Part shown: positions 1-9,700 of the stretch, one piece after another | Layout: each line of letters opens with the position of its first letter | Numbering within the stretch: the stretch's first letter is position 1 | Source of the DNA: Phycisphaerae bacterium | GTDB lineage: Bacteria > Planctomycetota > Phycisphaerae > UBA1845 > PWPN01 | Length of the DNA: 64,000 nucleotides | Assembly (NCBI GenBank): GCA_030372985.1 | Contig: JAUCQB010000031.1 | Coordinates: 1-64,000 of the forward strand | Reading direction: 5' to 3' | Notes under the pieces: generated by a model | What the model was told of the DNA's origin: nothing | What the model saw: the letters and a program-made list of their open reading frames with translations, nothing else | The model's database searches: none | Translations under genes and position numbers: made by a program

Positions 1-965
1 TCCGCGAAGAGGGCGGGCGTCGGATCCGGGACATACGGAGGGACTGGGATAATGTCATTCGGGAACCCGTTGGCCAGTACCGAGTAAGCCTGCCCGAGAG
101 GTGAGACCACGCCCGACTTGACCAGGGCGACCGTCGCCCACTCGCCGCTGTCGCTGGAGACAAACCAGAACCACCGGCTGATCCCGGACTGCTCCAACCG
201 CGGCAGGTATCGCTGGGCAAACCAGATGATCCACTCCTCGCTGAGCGCACCCATCCACTCGCCGATGGGCAGCTCGGTAATCCAGACTTCGCAGCCGGCA
301 TAACGGCCGCCATCCACCGTATGGCACCAGTTGATGAACGGCACCACGAAGTCGTTGATCGGCTGGTCGGGGGTTTCAATCTGCGTCGGCCCGCAGTAGC
401 TGTGGATGTTCCAGATATCGATGGGCATCGGATAGCCGTAGTTGGCCTGATAGTAGTTCATGACGTACTGATACCAGTTCGTCGTGTTGGCCAGCGAACC
501 GGCCGTGGACCCTCCGGTGACGGCCCCGATGCAGAACTTCGCCGTCGGGTCCCGCGGGCTGATGAACTCGTAATAGGTCTTGTACATGTGGGCGTATTGC
601 TCGCGGGTCAGCCCATCCTGCGAAACGAGGTCGGGTTCGTTTCCGATGATCCAGACCCGGCCGGGGTTGGCGGCAATCCACGCGTCGAATTGAACCGGAT
701 CGTTGATCTGCCCGGTCTGCTCGTTGTAACCCCACCAGCGAACGGGGATCCCGATGTAGTTGTAGTAGTGATTCGGCCGGCACATCTGGGCGAGCGTGCC
801 CGGATGCAGCCCGTTCCAGTCGTAATCCAGGCAGTCGGCCGGCATTCCGAGCACACTGAGCTTGCCCCAGCCGGCTATTCCGTAGGGGTTGGGTGCCTGG
901 GCCAGGGCCGCCGTCAGCCAGACACAGGACCACAGAACGGTCAACAACGCCGCGATGCTTCTCAT
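1..965 (-). CDS. Secreted glycoside-hydrolase-like protein, clan GH-A type (C-terminus cut by window edge)
   Basis: An open frame runs from an ATG at 965 to the left edge, so about 321 residues are visible and the C-terminus is missing. A signal peptide covers residues 1-22. The rest looks like a TIM-barrel hydrolase of the Asl1/Glyco_hydro_cc kind. WIIGNEPD at about 105-112 gives the clan GH-A acid/base pattern NEP (E110), and VWITELP near 227-233 gives a nucleophile-like Glu (E231). DIWNIHSY near 183 is also typical. AGGAGG lies 10 nt before the start. It is transcribed divergently from the sulfatase at 1276. The substrate is not readable from the sequence. The gene call is firm; the family is inferred from motifs. 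Confidence 0.8.
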   Translation of the reverse strand, partial: MRSIAALLTVLWSCVWLTAALAQAPNPYGIAGWGKLSVLGMPADCLDYDWNGLHPGTLAQMCRPNHYYNYIGIPVRWWGYNEQTGQINDPVQFDAWIAANPGRVWIIGNEPDLVSQDGLTREQYAHMYKTYYEFISPRDPTAKFCIGAVTGGSTAGSLANTTNWYQYVMNYYQANYGYPMPIDIWNIHSYCGPTQIETPDQPINDFVVPFINWCHTVDGGRYAGCEVWITELPIGEWMGALSEEWIIWFAQRYLPRLEQSGISRWFWFVSSDSGEWATVALVKSGVVSPLGQAYSVLANGFPNDIIPVPPYVPDPTPALFA

Positions 966-1275
966 CCAGCCTTCGCCTCCTGGATTCGTCTGCTTTCAGC
1001 CCTGTGTGGAAAGCCGCCGATGCATCAGGGCCTCATCCGCTGTATTCTATTGTACAAGATCCAGAGTCGAAATGGGAGAGCGAGCTCAGCGAGAGCGGTT
1101 GGCAGGTCCGTGACAGACCCGGGCAAACCTGTTGTCGGCAGACGCTGGTTCCACTAACCCTTGCGAACGGCCGATCGTACTGCTCAAATGCTCTGCGCAG
1201 CCCGGCGAATACCTGTCGGGCGTCAGGCTTGCTGGAGCCCCCGGCTCCTGCTGTACCTTTGACAGGGAGCCCATC
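966..1275. other. Divergent intergenic region
   Basis: This 310-base spacer separates two divergent secreted-enzyme genes and must hold both promoters. No convincing -35/-10 pair or hairpin stands out. A short AT-rich patch lies near 1041-1060. Confidence 0.4.
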
Positions 1276-2799
1276 ATGAACCGATTACTCACTTGCCTGG
1301 TCATGCTGGTCGGCCTGCTGCAATCGGCCAGCGCGGCCGAGCGCCGGCCCAACGTGTTGCTCATTGTCGGCGACGATCACCGCGCCGAGGCGATTGGGGC
1401 TTACGGCAACAAGATCGTGAAAACCCCCAATCTCGATCGCCTGGCCGAATCAGGGGCGAGATTCGAGCGGGCATGCTGCAATTCGCCGATGTGCACTCCG
1501 TCGCGGCAGTCTTTCCTCATCGGCCAGTATCCCCACGCCACGGGCGTCACTCTTCTGAACCATGCGTTGACTGAAGACACCATCACCCTGGCCGACCGGC
1601 TTCGCGAGGCCGGCTACCGGACCGGTGCGTTCGGCAAAATGCACTTCAATTCCGACAAGATGCACGGCTTCGAGGTATATGCCCGGCCGGAGCAATTCTG
1701 GAGGGAACACGGCCGGCGGGGCGACAAGCCGCTACCGGAAGGCATGGATTTTCTGCCGGTCTGGAGGCCGTTCAAAGACCCGGCTCGCATCTGGCTGAAC
1801 TCGTTCTACCGCCCGATGGGGCGGTACGACGATGAAATGCCCGACACCTGGTATGCCCGGCAAGCCATCGAGTTCATGATGAAACATGCCGCTGAGCCGA
1901 TCTTCGTTCAGGTCGGTTTTCATCAACCACATTCGCCGTTCCAGTTCCCCGTGGAATTCAACCGCAAGCATGATCCTCGCAAGATGCCCGTACCCGAGCC
2001 CGGCCCGGAAGACGGGGGGCAGATTCCCAAGATCTTCACGGAGCTGACTCGGGAGGAGAAGCAAGGCATCGTGGCCAGCTACTACACGGCCGTCGCCTAC
2101 CTCGACCACAACATCGGGCGCCTCATCTCAGCCTTGGAGGAACTCGATCTGGCTGAGAACACGCTGGTCATCTACCTGGGTGACAACGGCTATCACCTCG
2201 GCGAGCACGGGCGCTTCGAGAAACACTGCTTCTATGAGCGGGCCGTGCAAATCCCCCTGATCATGAGCTTCCCCGATCGAATCGTTCCCGGCATGTCAAC
2301 CAAGGCCCTGGTCGAAGGCGTCGACATCGTCCCGACGGTGCTCGATTACCTCAACCTGCTGACCGAGTCGACCCCGACGCCCGATCGCGTGCTCCACGGC
2401 ATCTCGCTGCGGCGCATTCTCCAAGGCCACGTCACCAGCGTCCGGGATGCGGTCTTCAGCGAGTATCAGCCGACGCAACAGGCGATGATCCGAACCGATC
2501 GGCACAAGCTGATCTATCGCACCGACACCCAGGAGGTTGACTGGCTGGGATACGAGCCGGTCGATCCGAAGCTGGGCAGGACCGTCTGGCTGTACGATCT
2601 CGAGGCGGACCCGGAGGAGATGCACAATATCGCGGAGGACCCCGTCCACCGCCCCATCGTGTCGGCCTTGCTCGACCAACTGTCGGACTGGTACCGGCGC
2701 ATTCCGCCTCGGGATGAACGCATACCGGGCGACCTGACGCGGGTCGACCTGCTGGACTGGGCCATCGCTCCCCGCAACGTGCCACCACCTCGCCAATAG
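1276..2799 (+). CDS. Secreted sulfatase (formylglycine-dependent)
   Basis: 507 residues. It hydrolyses sulfate esters, probably from a sulfated polysaccharide or glycosaminoglycan, outside the cytoplasm. A signal peptide covers residues 1-20. The S1 sulfatase signature C-T-P-S-R starts at C73, the cysteine normally converted to formylglycine. Metal-site Asp residues are at G-D-D-H (33-34), and a late GDNGYHLGEHG motif supplies more metal and substrate ligands. The layout resembles iduronate-2-sulfatase or choline-sulfatase-like members. The ATG at 1276 has GGGAG 7 nt upstream and directly precedes the signal peptide; the frame stays open further upstream, but those codons do not look coding. 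No anaerobic sulfatase-maturating enzyme is seen nearby. Confidence 0.93.
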   Translation: MNRLLTCLVMLVGLLQSASAAERRPNVLLIVGDDHRAEAIGAYGNKIVKTPNLDRLAESGARFERACCNSPMCTPSRQSFLIGQYPHATGVTLLNHALTEDTITLADRLREAGYRTGAFGKMHFNSDKMHGFEVYARPEQFWREHGRRGDKPLPEGMDFLPVWRPFKDPARIWLNSFYRPMGRYDDEMPDTWYARQAIEFMMKHAAEPIFVQVGFHQPHSPFQFPVEFNRKHDPRKMPVPEPGPEDGGQIPKIFTELTREEKQGIVASYYTAVAYLDHNIGRLISALEELDLAENTLVIYLGDNGYHLGEHGRFEKHCFYERAVQIPLIMSFPDRIVPGMSTKALVEGVDIVPTVLDYLNLLTESTPTPDRVLHGISLRRILQGHVTSVRDAVFSEYQPTQQAMIRTDRHKLIYRTDTQEVDWLGYEPVDPKLGRTVWLYDLEADPEEMHNIAEDPVHRPIVSALLDQLSDWYRRIPPRDERIPGDLTRVDLLDWAIAPRNVPPPRQ

Positions 2800-2902
2800 G
2801 CCGCTGCGTGCTCCGAGTCACCTCTGCGACCGCGCCGTCCCTCGACGTCCAGGATGATCCGCTTGTACAGCGGGGATTCCTCGCTGCGGCGGAGCACGCT
2901 TG

Positions 2903-4480
2903 TTACAGCGTCGCTGCCACTCGGCGGAAGTGATGACCGATGATGGCCAGGGTCATGGCTTCGGGGAACGCACGGCGGTGGAACAACACCGCCCGACTCA
3001 GGAACTTCCAGTACTCACGGCGGCCGCGGTTCCAGACCCCCATGACCCAGAGCGACTTGAGGAACGCCTTGATGTCGCACCACGACAGGTGGAACCGGGG
3101 GCCCTGCGGGCGGTACTCGGAAAGGAACATCCGAATCCGCCGGTAGTACATCTTCGGGCTGTACAGGCGCTTGACCAGCGAGCGGTAGCCTTCGATCAAC
3201 ACCTCACGGTCCAGCTTCGGGATGAAGTTGAGGGCGGCCGCCACGTTGTTTCCGGTTGCCTCACTCAGCAGGCGGCCCTCTTTTTCGAGCCGCGAGAAGA
3301 GCTGCGTCCCGGGCAGGGCCTGCAACAGTCCGACCATGGCGGTCACGACGCCGGCTTCCTGGATGAACTTGATCTGGCGTTCGAAAATGTTCGGCTTGTC
3401 GCTGTCAAAGCCGAGGATGAAGCCGCCCATGACCTCAATACCCGCCTGCTGGATGGTCCGCACCGAAGCGATGAGGTCCCGCTGCGTGTTCTGAAGTTTC
3501 GCGCACTCGACGAGGCTTTCCTCCTGCGGCGTCTCGATGCCCACGAAAATCTTCTTGAAGCCAGCCTCGACCATCAAACCCAGAAGCTCGGCGTCGTCGG
3601 CCACGTTCAGCGACGCCTCGGTCGTGAACTGGAACTTCACACCCCGCCGCCGGCTCCAGCCGATGAGCTTTCGCAGGAACTCCTTGACCTTCACCTTGTT
3701 GCCGATGAAGTTGTCATCAACGATGAAGATGGGCTCTTTCCAGCCCGCATCGACGAGGCTCTCCAGCTCGCTGATCATCTGCGAGGGTGTCTTGGTGCGC
3801 GGCACACGGCCGTTCATGATGATGATATCGCAAAACTCGCAGTTGAACGGGCAGCCTCGCGAAAACTGAACGGGCATCAGGGCGTATTGCCTGAGCTTGA
3901 TCAGGTCCCATCGGGGCACGGGAGTGCGGGTCACATCCGGCCTCTCCTCGCAGTGATAGAATGGCTTCAGTGTCCCGGCGGTCATGTCCGCAACCAGCGA
4001 GGGCATCACGTTCTCCGCCTCGCCAAGGACGAAGTGCTTCACTTCGGGAAACTGCTCGTGGCCGGTGGTGAACAACGGACCGCCGGCGATGACGGTCTTG
4101 CCCTTGGCAACGCACCGGGCGATGATTGATCGGGCCGAATCGGCCTGCACGATCATCGCCGACACAAAGACATAGTCGGCCCATTCGATCTGCTCGTCAG
4201 TCAGACGACCGGTGTTCAGGTCCACAAGCTTGAGGTCCCACTCGCGCGGCAGCATGGCCGCCACGGTCAGCAGTCCGAGGGGCGGAAACGCCGCCTTCTT
4301 GGAGATGAAATGGAGAACGTGCTTGTAGCTCCAAAACGTATCCGGTGTGGCAGGGGAGGTCAGCAGGACTCTTATTCTTCTTCTTCTCTCGCCAGTACTG
4401 CCGGGAACCCGCACTGGGAGCGCTTCAACCGCGGTGGGCATTCTGTTTTTGCCTCGATCAATGAGCCGTCGCTGCTCCAA
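2903..4480 (-). CDS. B12-binding radical SAM protein with DUF4070-like C-terminus
   Basis: 525 residues. An N-terminal cobalamin-binding-like Rossmann domain (about 36-170) is followed by a radical SAM core with the CxxxCxxC cluster motif C210-C214-C217 (RGCPFNCEFC). The C-terminal part (about 400-525) is like DUF4070. Proteins of this layout include methylases such as the hopanoid methylase HpnP and many of unknown substrate, so no reaction is assigned. No hopanoid or other pathway genes lie beside it. The start is uncertain: ATG at 4480 or the in-frame ATG at residue 14 (4441) would both keep the B12 domain, and neither has a strong ribosome site. It converges with the sulfatase gene. Confidence 0.85.
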   Translation of the reverse strand: MEQRRLIDRGKNRMPTAVEALPVRVPGSTGERRRRIRVLLTSPATPDTFWSYKHVLHFISKKAAFPPLGLLTVAAMLPREWDLKLVDLNTGRLTDEQIEWADYVFVSAMIVQADSARSIIARCVAKGKTVIAGGPLFTTGHEQFPEVKHFVLGEAENVMPSLVADMTAGTLKPFYHCEERPDVTRTPVPRWDLIKLRQYALMPVQFSRGCPFNCEFCDIIIMNGRVPRTKTPSQMISELESLVDAGWKEPIFIVDDNFIGNKVKVKEFLRKLIGWSRRRGVKFQFTTEASLNVADDAELLGLMVEAGFKKIFVGIETPQEESLVECAKLQNTQRDLIASVRTIQQAGIEVMGGFILGFDSDKPNIFERQIKFIQEAGVVTAMVGLLQALPGTQLFSRLEKEGRLLSEATGNNVAAALNFIPKLDREVLIEGYRSLVKRLYSPKMYYRRIRMFLSEYRPQGPRFHLSWCDIKAFLKSLWVMGVWNRGRREYWKFLSRAVLFHRRAFPEAMTLAIIGHHFRRVAATL

Positions 4481-4970
4481 GTCGCGACTGACTCGGCAAC
4501 AGGATTATCGGTCATTCTAGCACAGTTCGCGTGTTTGGACACCTTTCGCAGCGCATCCGCTTGCGCCCCCCCCAGGGCCAGGGAGGACGCGCCAATGGCG
4601 CTGCATCGCAAATCTTTGCTGCATAAGCACTTAAGGTGAACTCGGCTCGCAATCACCGAGCAGGTCTGTTTGTTGACCGCCTGGATGGGTGCGGATATGG
4701 TCTGCCTGTGCCCTGCGGTGCGCATGGGGTTCCGTAGGAACGACGTTCCGCGTTTTGAACCGGCTTGCGGCTGTGCCTGTTCGAAAGGAACCAGGAGCAC
4801 GAGGTACCTGAACAGGTCCTGGCCGGCAGGGCTGTCGCGCGTGGCCGGCCGACGGTTTCGCACCCTGCCGAAACCAGAGCAGAACTGGATGTGTCGAATC
4901 GGTCTGCCATCTGCGGGGATATCGGATTGACCCGTTCAGCAGAGGACTGATTGACTGCGGAGAATGAGAA
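4481..4970. other. Intergenic region without recognised gene
   Basis: This 490-base gap lies between divergent genes. It contains a run of eight C near 4566-4573 and no open frame with a good ribosome site. No repeat, RNA gene or clear terminator was recognised. Confidence 0.4.
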
Positions 4971-6551
4971 ATGCGGTGCGGCAGGACACTCACGTGGCCG
5001 TTCTTCTTGGTTTGCCTGGTTGTCGCCACTGCTGCGAGGCCAGGCCTGTGCGGGGCGGCCCAGCAGGGCTCCCGCGTGATCGACGTGGGTTCACGCAAGC
5101 AACTGTTCATTGACGATCGCTTCATTGCATCGAGCGAAGGCGTGCGGCTGACCATGAACCCGCCGGTGAAGATGAACGATCCTGTTCTTGCCAACTACAT
5201 TCCCTGGGAAGCTGAACAAGGTGCATCGGCCGGCACCTACTCTTCCGTCGTCAAGGACGGCGGCAAGGTCCGTATCTGGGGCGCGGGCAAGGCCCTCCTG
5301 CCGGTCAGCTTGAAAAGTGGCGGACCGGTCATCGATCTGTACGCCTATGCCGAGTCCGATGATGGCGTTCGTTTTACGAAACCGAACCCGGACCGCTATC
5401 GCTTCGACGAGAAGCTGGTCGAGGTGGGCAAACACGGTCGCACTGGCGGCGTCTCGGTATGGGTTGATCCTCATGGACCGCCGTCAGAGCGATACAAGAC
5501 GCAGGCCAAGTTCTATCCGCCCAACGCTTCGGCTGAGTTTCACGTCTGCGCTTCCCCGGACGGCTACCGCTGGACGCTGCTGTGCAAGCCGGCCATCGAG
5601 GAGATGGATACCCAGAGCATTGCCTTTTGGGATGAGCGACTTGCGAAGTACCTGCTGTACACGCGAAAGAACCTGCTTCGGGGGACCCCCGGGCGATACC
5701 GGGTCGTGCGCCGGTTCGAATCCGCAGATCTTTTGAACTGGCAGAACGAAGTCTTCGTGATGCAGGCGGACGAGATCGACACATCGAGCTACGCGCCTCC
5801 GACTCCCCAGCCGCCGGTGGATTACTACGGTGCGGCGGTGTTCAAGTACCCGGAGGAGTCTCCCGACAGCGTGTATGTGATGCTTGCACAGGCTTTCTGG
5901 CACTGGCAGCGACGGCCGGTCGAGCAGCGGCAAGGGGGGTACCCGGATCACAAGTTCAGCGTTGAGGTGCTGGCGCCGGCGACGCTGGATGTCCGGCTGG
6001 CCGTCAGCCGCGACGGGATCCGCTTTCAGCGAGTCGGCGACAGAAAGCCGTTCATCGGCCTCGGTACGGAGGGGACCTTCTCAGCCAGGCGAACGTGGGC
6101 TTTGCCGAACCCGATCCGCATGGGCAATGAACTCTGGATCTATTACTTCGGCGAGAACCGCGATCACGACGGCTTCGTCGATCCGGCAGCGTCCAAGTAT
6201 CGGTGCGGCATCGACCGGGCGATTCTACGGCTGGACGGTTTCGTTTCCGCCGACGCGGACTACGCAGGCGGCGAGATCGTCACCCCGCCGATCACCTTTG
6301 CCGGCAAACGGCTGGAATTGAACTTCGACGGCGGGGCGGGCGGCACCGTGTGCGTGATGTTCCTGGACGAGAATGACAAGCCCATCGAGGGCTATTCCGG
6401 CGCCGCAGCCGAGCCGCTGTTCGGCAACTCCGTCCGTCTGCCGGTGCGCTGGGGCGACAAGACCGACGTCAGTTCACTGGCCGGCAAGCCGATCAAGATC
6501 CGGTTTCGCATGCGCGACTGCAAACTGTACGCGTTCCAGTTCGTGGAGTGA
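4971..6551 (+). CDS. Secreted five-bladed beta-propeller (GH32/43-like) protein
   Basis: 526 residues. A signal peptide covers roughly residues 1-29 (hydrophobic FFLVCLVVATAA), followed by VIDVGSRKQLFIDDRFIA. The IDDRFI phrase is common in planctomycete proteins annotated as glycosyl-hydrolase-like five-bladed propellers. The body has short repeated strand patterns such as SDDGVRF and SRDGIRFQRV, typical of GH43/GH32 or sialidase-like blades. The last 100 residues look like a beta-sandwich. No catalytic residues could be assigned with confidence. GGAGA 7 nt before the ATG at 4971 supports the start. The enzyme role is inferred from fold-level patterns and from neighbouring secreted carbohydrate enzymes. 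Confidence 0.8.
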   Translation: MRCGRTLTWPFFLVCLVVATAARPGLCGAAQQGSRVIDVGSRKQLFIDDRFIASSEGVRLTMNPPVKMNDPVLANYIPWEAEQGASAGTYSSVVKDGGKVRIWGAGKALLPVSLKSGGPVIDLYAYAESDDGVRFTKPNPDRYRFDEKLVEVGKHGRTGGVSVWVDPHGPPSERYKTQAKFYPPNASAEFHVCASPDGYRWTLLCKPAIEEMDTQSIAFWDERLAKYLLYTRKNLLRGTPGRYRVVRRFESADLLNWQNEVFVMQADEIDTSSYAPPTPQPPVDYYGAAVFKYPEESPDSVYVMLAQAFWHWQRRPVEQRQGGYPDHKFSVEVLAPATLDVRLAVSRDGIRFQRVGDRKPFIGLGTEGTFSARRTWALPNPIRMGNELWIYYFGENRDHDGFVDPAASKYRCGIDRAILRLDGFVSADADYAGGEIVTPPITFAGKRLELNFDGGAGGTVCVMFLDENDKPIEGYSGAAAEPLFGNSVRLPVRWGDKTDVSSLAGKPIKIRFRMRDCKLYAFQFVE

Positions 6552-6788
6552 GCGTTCAGCCTCGCGATTTCGGCGATCAGACAGTGCTACCCCATGCATA
6601 GCCGTGAGTGTCTGCCCAAACCGTGCATTCATCTGAGGTCCCTTTCGCGACCTTATACACCTCCGGTCCATCAAGGTCGCCGGTCGAGCACCGGTTCGCG
6701 TCTCTCCTTGCGCAACAGGAAGTACGCTGCCCCGCCGCCAAGATGGTGGGCCTCCCGTCCAACAGACTAACAGACCAACAGACTTCTT
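6552..6788. other. Convergent intergenic region
   Basis: This spacer lies between two convergent genes, the propeller protein and the FtsK-like ATPase. No strong terminator hairpin with a T-run is visible. Confidence 0.35.
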
Positions 6789-9700
6789 TCACACGATCTC
6801 GTGCCCGGCGGCGGAGGACATGAGGCGGAAGCGGTTCTCGACGTACTCCAGCCAACTGCTCTGAAGCATGGCGTACGGCCGGAACTGCTCGAACAGTCCC
6901 AACTCCTCGCTGTGCAGCAATGCGCGGTACAGTCCGAGCCGATTGGCGGCCGGTGAGTCGATCAGATTGCTCGAATCGGCGGCGCTCATCTGGAAGAGCA
7001 CGCGGTTGTCGAACTCGCGCATGGATTGGCGGTTGAAGGTGCGGTCGAGCGTGACCGGCGTGTCGGCCCAAGCCAAAGTGTGGATTCCGTTGTGCGGGCC
7101 CTCGCGCAGAAGCTCGCTCAGCTGCCGGCCCGGGTCCGGCGGCGCATCCTCGTCGGTCCTGGCAAAGCTGAACTCGTCCTCCTGGCGGCGCAACGGTCGG
7201 TAGCGTTGCAGCCCGTAAATGATCAGGTAAATCGAGGCGTCCGCGGCCGTGACCTCGCCCTGCTGGCGGCGCTGCAACTCGATGGACAATTCGTTCATGG
7301 CCTCGCCCAATTCGCGGTATTCAACGATCCGCGTGGCGTGCGGCAGTATCGATGCAACGCGCTGCAGGTACCCCGCCCAAGGGGCGTCCGCGGGTGAGCC
7401 GTCAAGAATGATGAAGCGGGCCGACCGCGGCGGCTGCTGGGCGGCGAGGCTGACCATGGCCGAGGCCATCATCGCCAGGGCGGCCTCGTCACGCTGGCCG
7501 ACCATGAGCAGGTTCGAGCCGCTCTGCCGCCGGAAGGCCACCGAGGTCGGGTCCTTGATCGCCACCGCATCGCCGAGCCAGGCCTGCGGAGCAGCGGAGG
7601 TCACCGGCCAGTTCGGTGCGGCCAGCAGGCGACTGAGCAGGCGGTTGCCGGCGATGTCGGAAGGAGCGTTCCCCTCAAACACGATGAGCGGCTCGCGCTC
7701 CACGGTTGTTTCCTCAGCCTTGCGGCTGACGCGTTCGAGCAGTTCGTCCCGGCGATCGTCGGCCAGCCAGGCGGTCTGGAAGGGGCTGTTGCCGGTCATC
7801 AGGCCACCGGCGTCGTTGTAGATGGCCTCGCCCGGGCGTGAGAGCAGCCGCGCGGCCGCATTTTCGTCATCGAGGATCAAGCGAGAATCGGCATCCGAGC
7901 ACTGCAGGGCGATCCGGACGGCCATCTGGCCGATGGTGCTGCGAGCCAGCCCCGACGTCCCGCCGAGTGTCTGCGAACCGAGAATGACGTGAATACCGAA
8001 CGCACGGCCCTGCCGGACGAGCCGGTCAAGCAGGATGGCGGCGTCCTGGGCCAGCTTGTCGTCCTCGGAGAAGAAGACCTGGAACTCATCGACCATCAGC
8101 AGCGTGCGCGGCATCTTTTCGCCGGTCGCCTGGCGATAGGCAGGCAGATCCTGCACCCCGGCCCGTCGCAGCAGATCGCCGCGGCGGTTCATCTCCGCGT
8201 CGATGCGGCGGAGCACGCTGAGGCCGAACTCCCGATCGCTCTCGATGGCCACGGCGCGGGCGTGCGGCAGGTCGTTGGTGACGTAGGTCTTGAATTCGAC
8301 GCCTTTCTTGAAGTCGATCAGGTACAGCTCGACCTCATCGGGCGAGTACCACAGGGCCAGGTTGGTGATCATCACGTGCAGCAGTGTGGACTTGCCTGAT
8401 CCGGTCTTGCCGGCGATCAGAGCATGCTGCGCGACACCGCGGCCAAGTCGCAGTTCCTGGATACGCACCGCGCCCGTCCGACCAACCGGGATTCTGAGTT
8501 CCTCGGCGGCGCTGGATGACCAGATTCTATCCGGCGGCGGGGCAATGGTGTCGAACGGCACCTCGACGCGGTTGGCGTCGCGGGCCAGGTTGCCGACGGC
8601 ATGCATCAGGCGGGTCAGCGTCGCTTCGGCCGGCGGCGCATCCACCGTCAGGGGAAACTGGCGACACACCTCGTCCTGCCAGACGAACCGGCCGCTTTCG
8701 CGCACCAGGGTGATGCTGCGAGCACTGATGTCGTCAACCTGGACTCCGATCGGCGGCTGCTGGCGGATGTCGTGGGCGATCAGCGTGTAGACGCCGCATC
8801 GAGCCCCGCTGCTGACAATGCTGCTCAGCCGGCGGGCAGCCTCTTCATTGAAGCCGGCCGGGAAGTCGGCCACCACCAGAAAGCGGTACGGCTCGGCGAG
8901 CTCGCCGGCCTGGCGGTTGTACGCATCGATCGACTCGAACTCGTTGCGGAGATACTTCTGGATCACGTTCTCCATGTGGTTCGTCAGGTCGTTCAGGCGC
9001 TGTTCAACGTGGGCGGCTTCCGTCCAGATGCGCGAGTCAACGAGGGCCTCCTGGTAGTCCGCCAGATGCATGAATCCGGCGAAATTACGGCCCAATCCGA
9101 CGGGGTCAATAATGGTGAATCGTACGCGGCCGGGCGGCAGGGAAGTCAGCAACCGGGCCATGACCGCCTGCAGAACCGCGATGGCCTCGTCGCGACCTTG
9201 TTGATCAGTCTGAACCAGCAGCGAAGCGTGATGCGGCAGAGTCAGCACGGCCGGCACGCGCAGGTTGGCGGGGTGGTCCGCGGCAAAGTCGCCCAGCTTC
9301 AGGACGTCGTCAGAGAGGCGCTTCATCTCGATTTCGATCTGCCCGAAGCGGATGACCGGACTGAAACGACTTGTCGGCCGCCATTGCTCCCAGGCCGGGT
9401 CGCTCCAATCCATCAAGGCCCGCGGGTCGAGACCGGCCGTTCGGTCCAGAAACGCTCGAATATGGTCCAGGCCCCGGCGACAGCGGACTTCAAGATCAGC
9501 CCGGGCCCGGTCGTAGGCGGCCTGGCAGGCGCCCATCTCACGCTCGTAGCGGCCCCGAACCGCCGTCGTTGAACGTACCAGACGCTGTTCGAGCCGTTCG
9601 ATCAGCGGCTTCCATTCGCGGTCGGCTTGCTGTCGGTTGGTGGCGTAGCGTTCTTCAATTTCCCGCTGCAGCCAGGTGTGAGCCTCGTCGGCTTTCTTCA

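Noticed and set aside
376-933. 185-codon minus-strand frame
   Set aside because: It lies in a shifted frame of the real gene 1-965, which has a signal peptide and the NEP and ITE motifs.
2900-4129. 409-codon plus-strand open frame
   Set aside because: It is antisense to the radical SAM gene and lacks any motif.
5711-5735. GGTTCGAATCC, a T-arm-like string
   Set aside because: It lies inside a firm coding region and has no surrounding cloverleaf.
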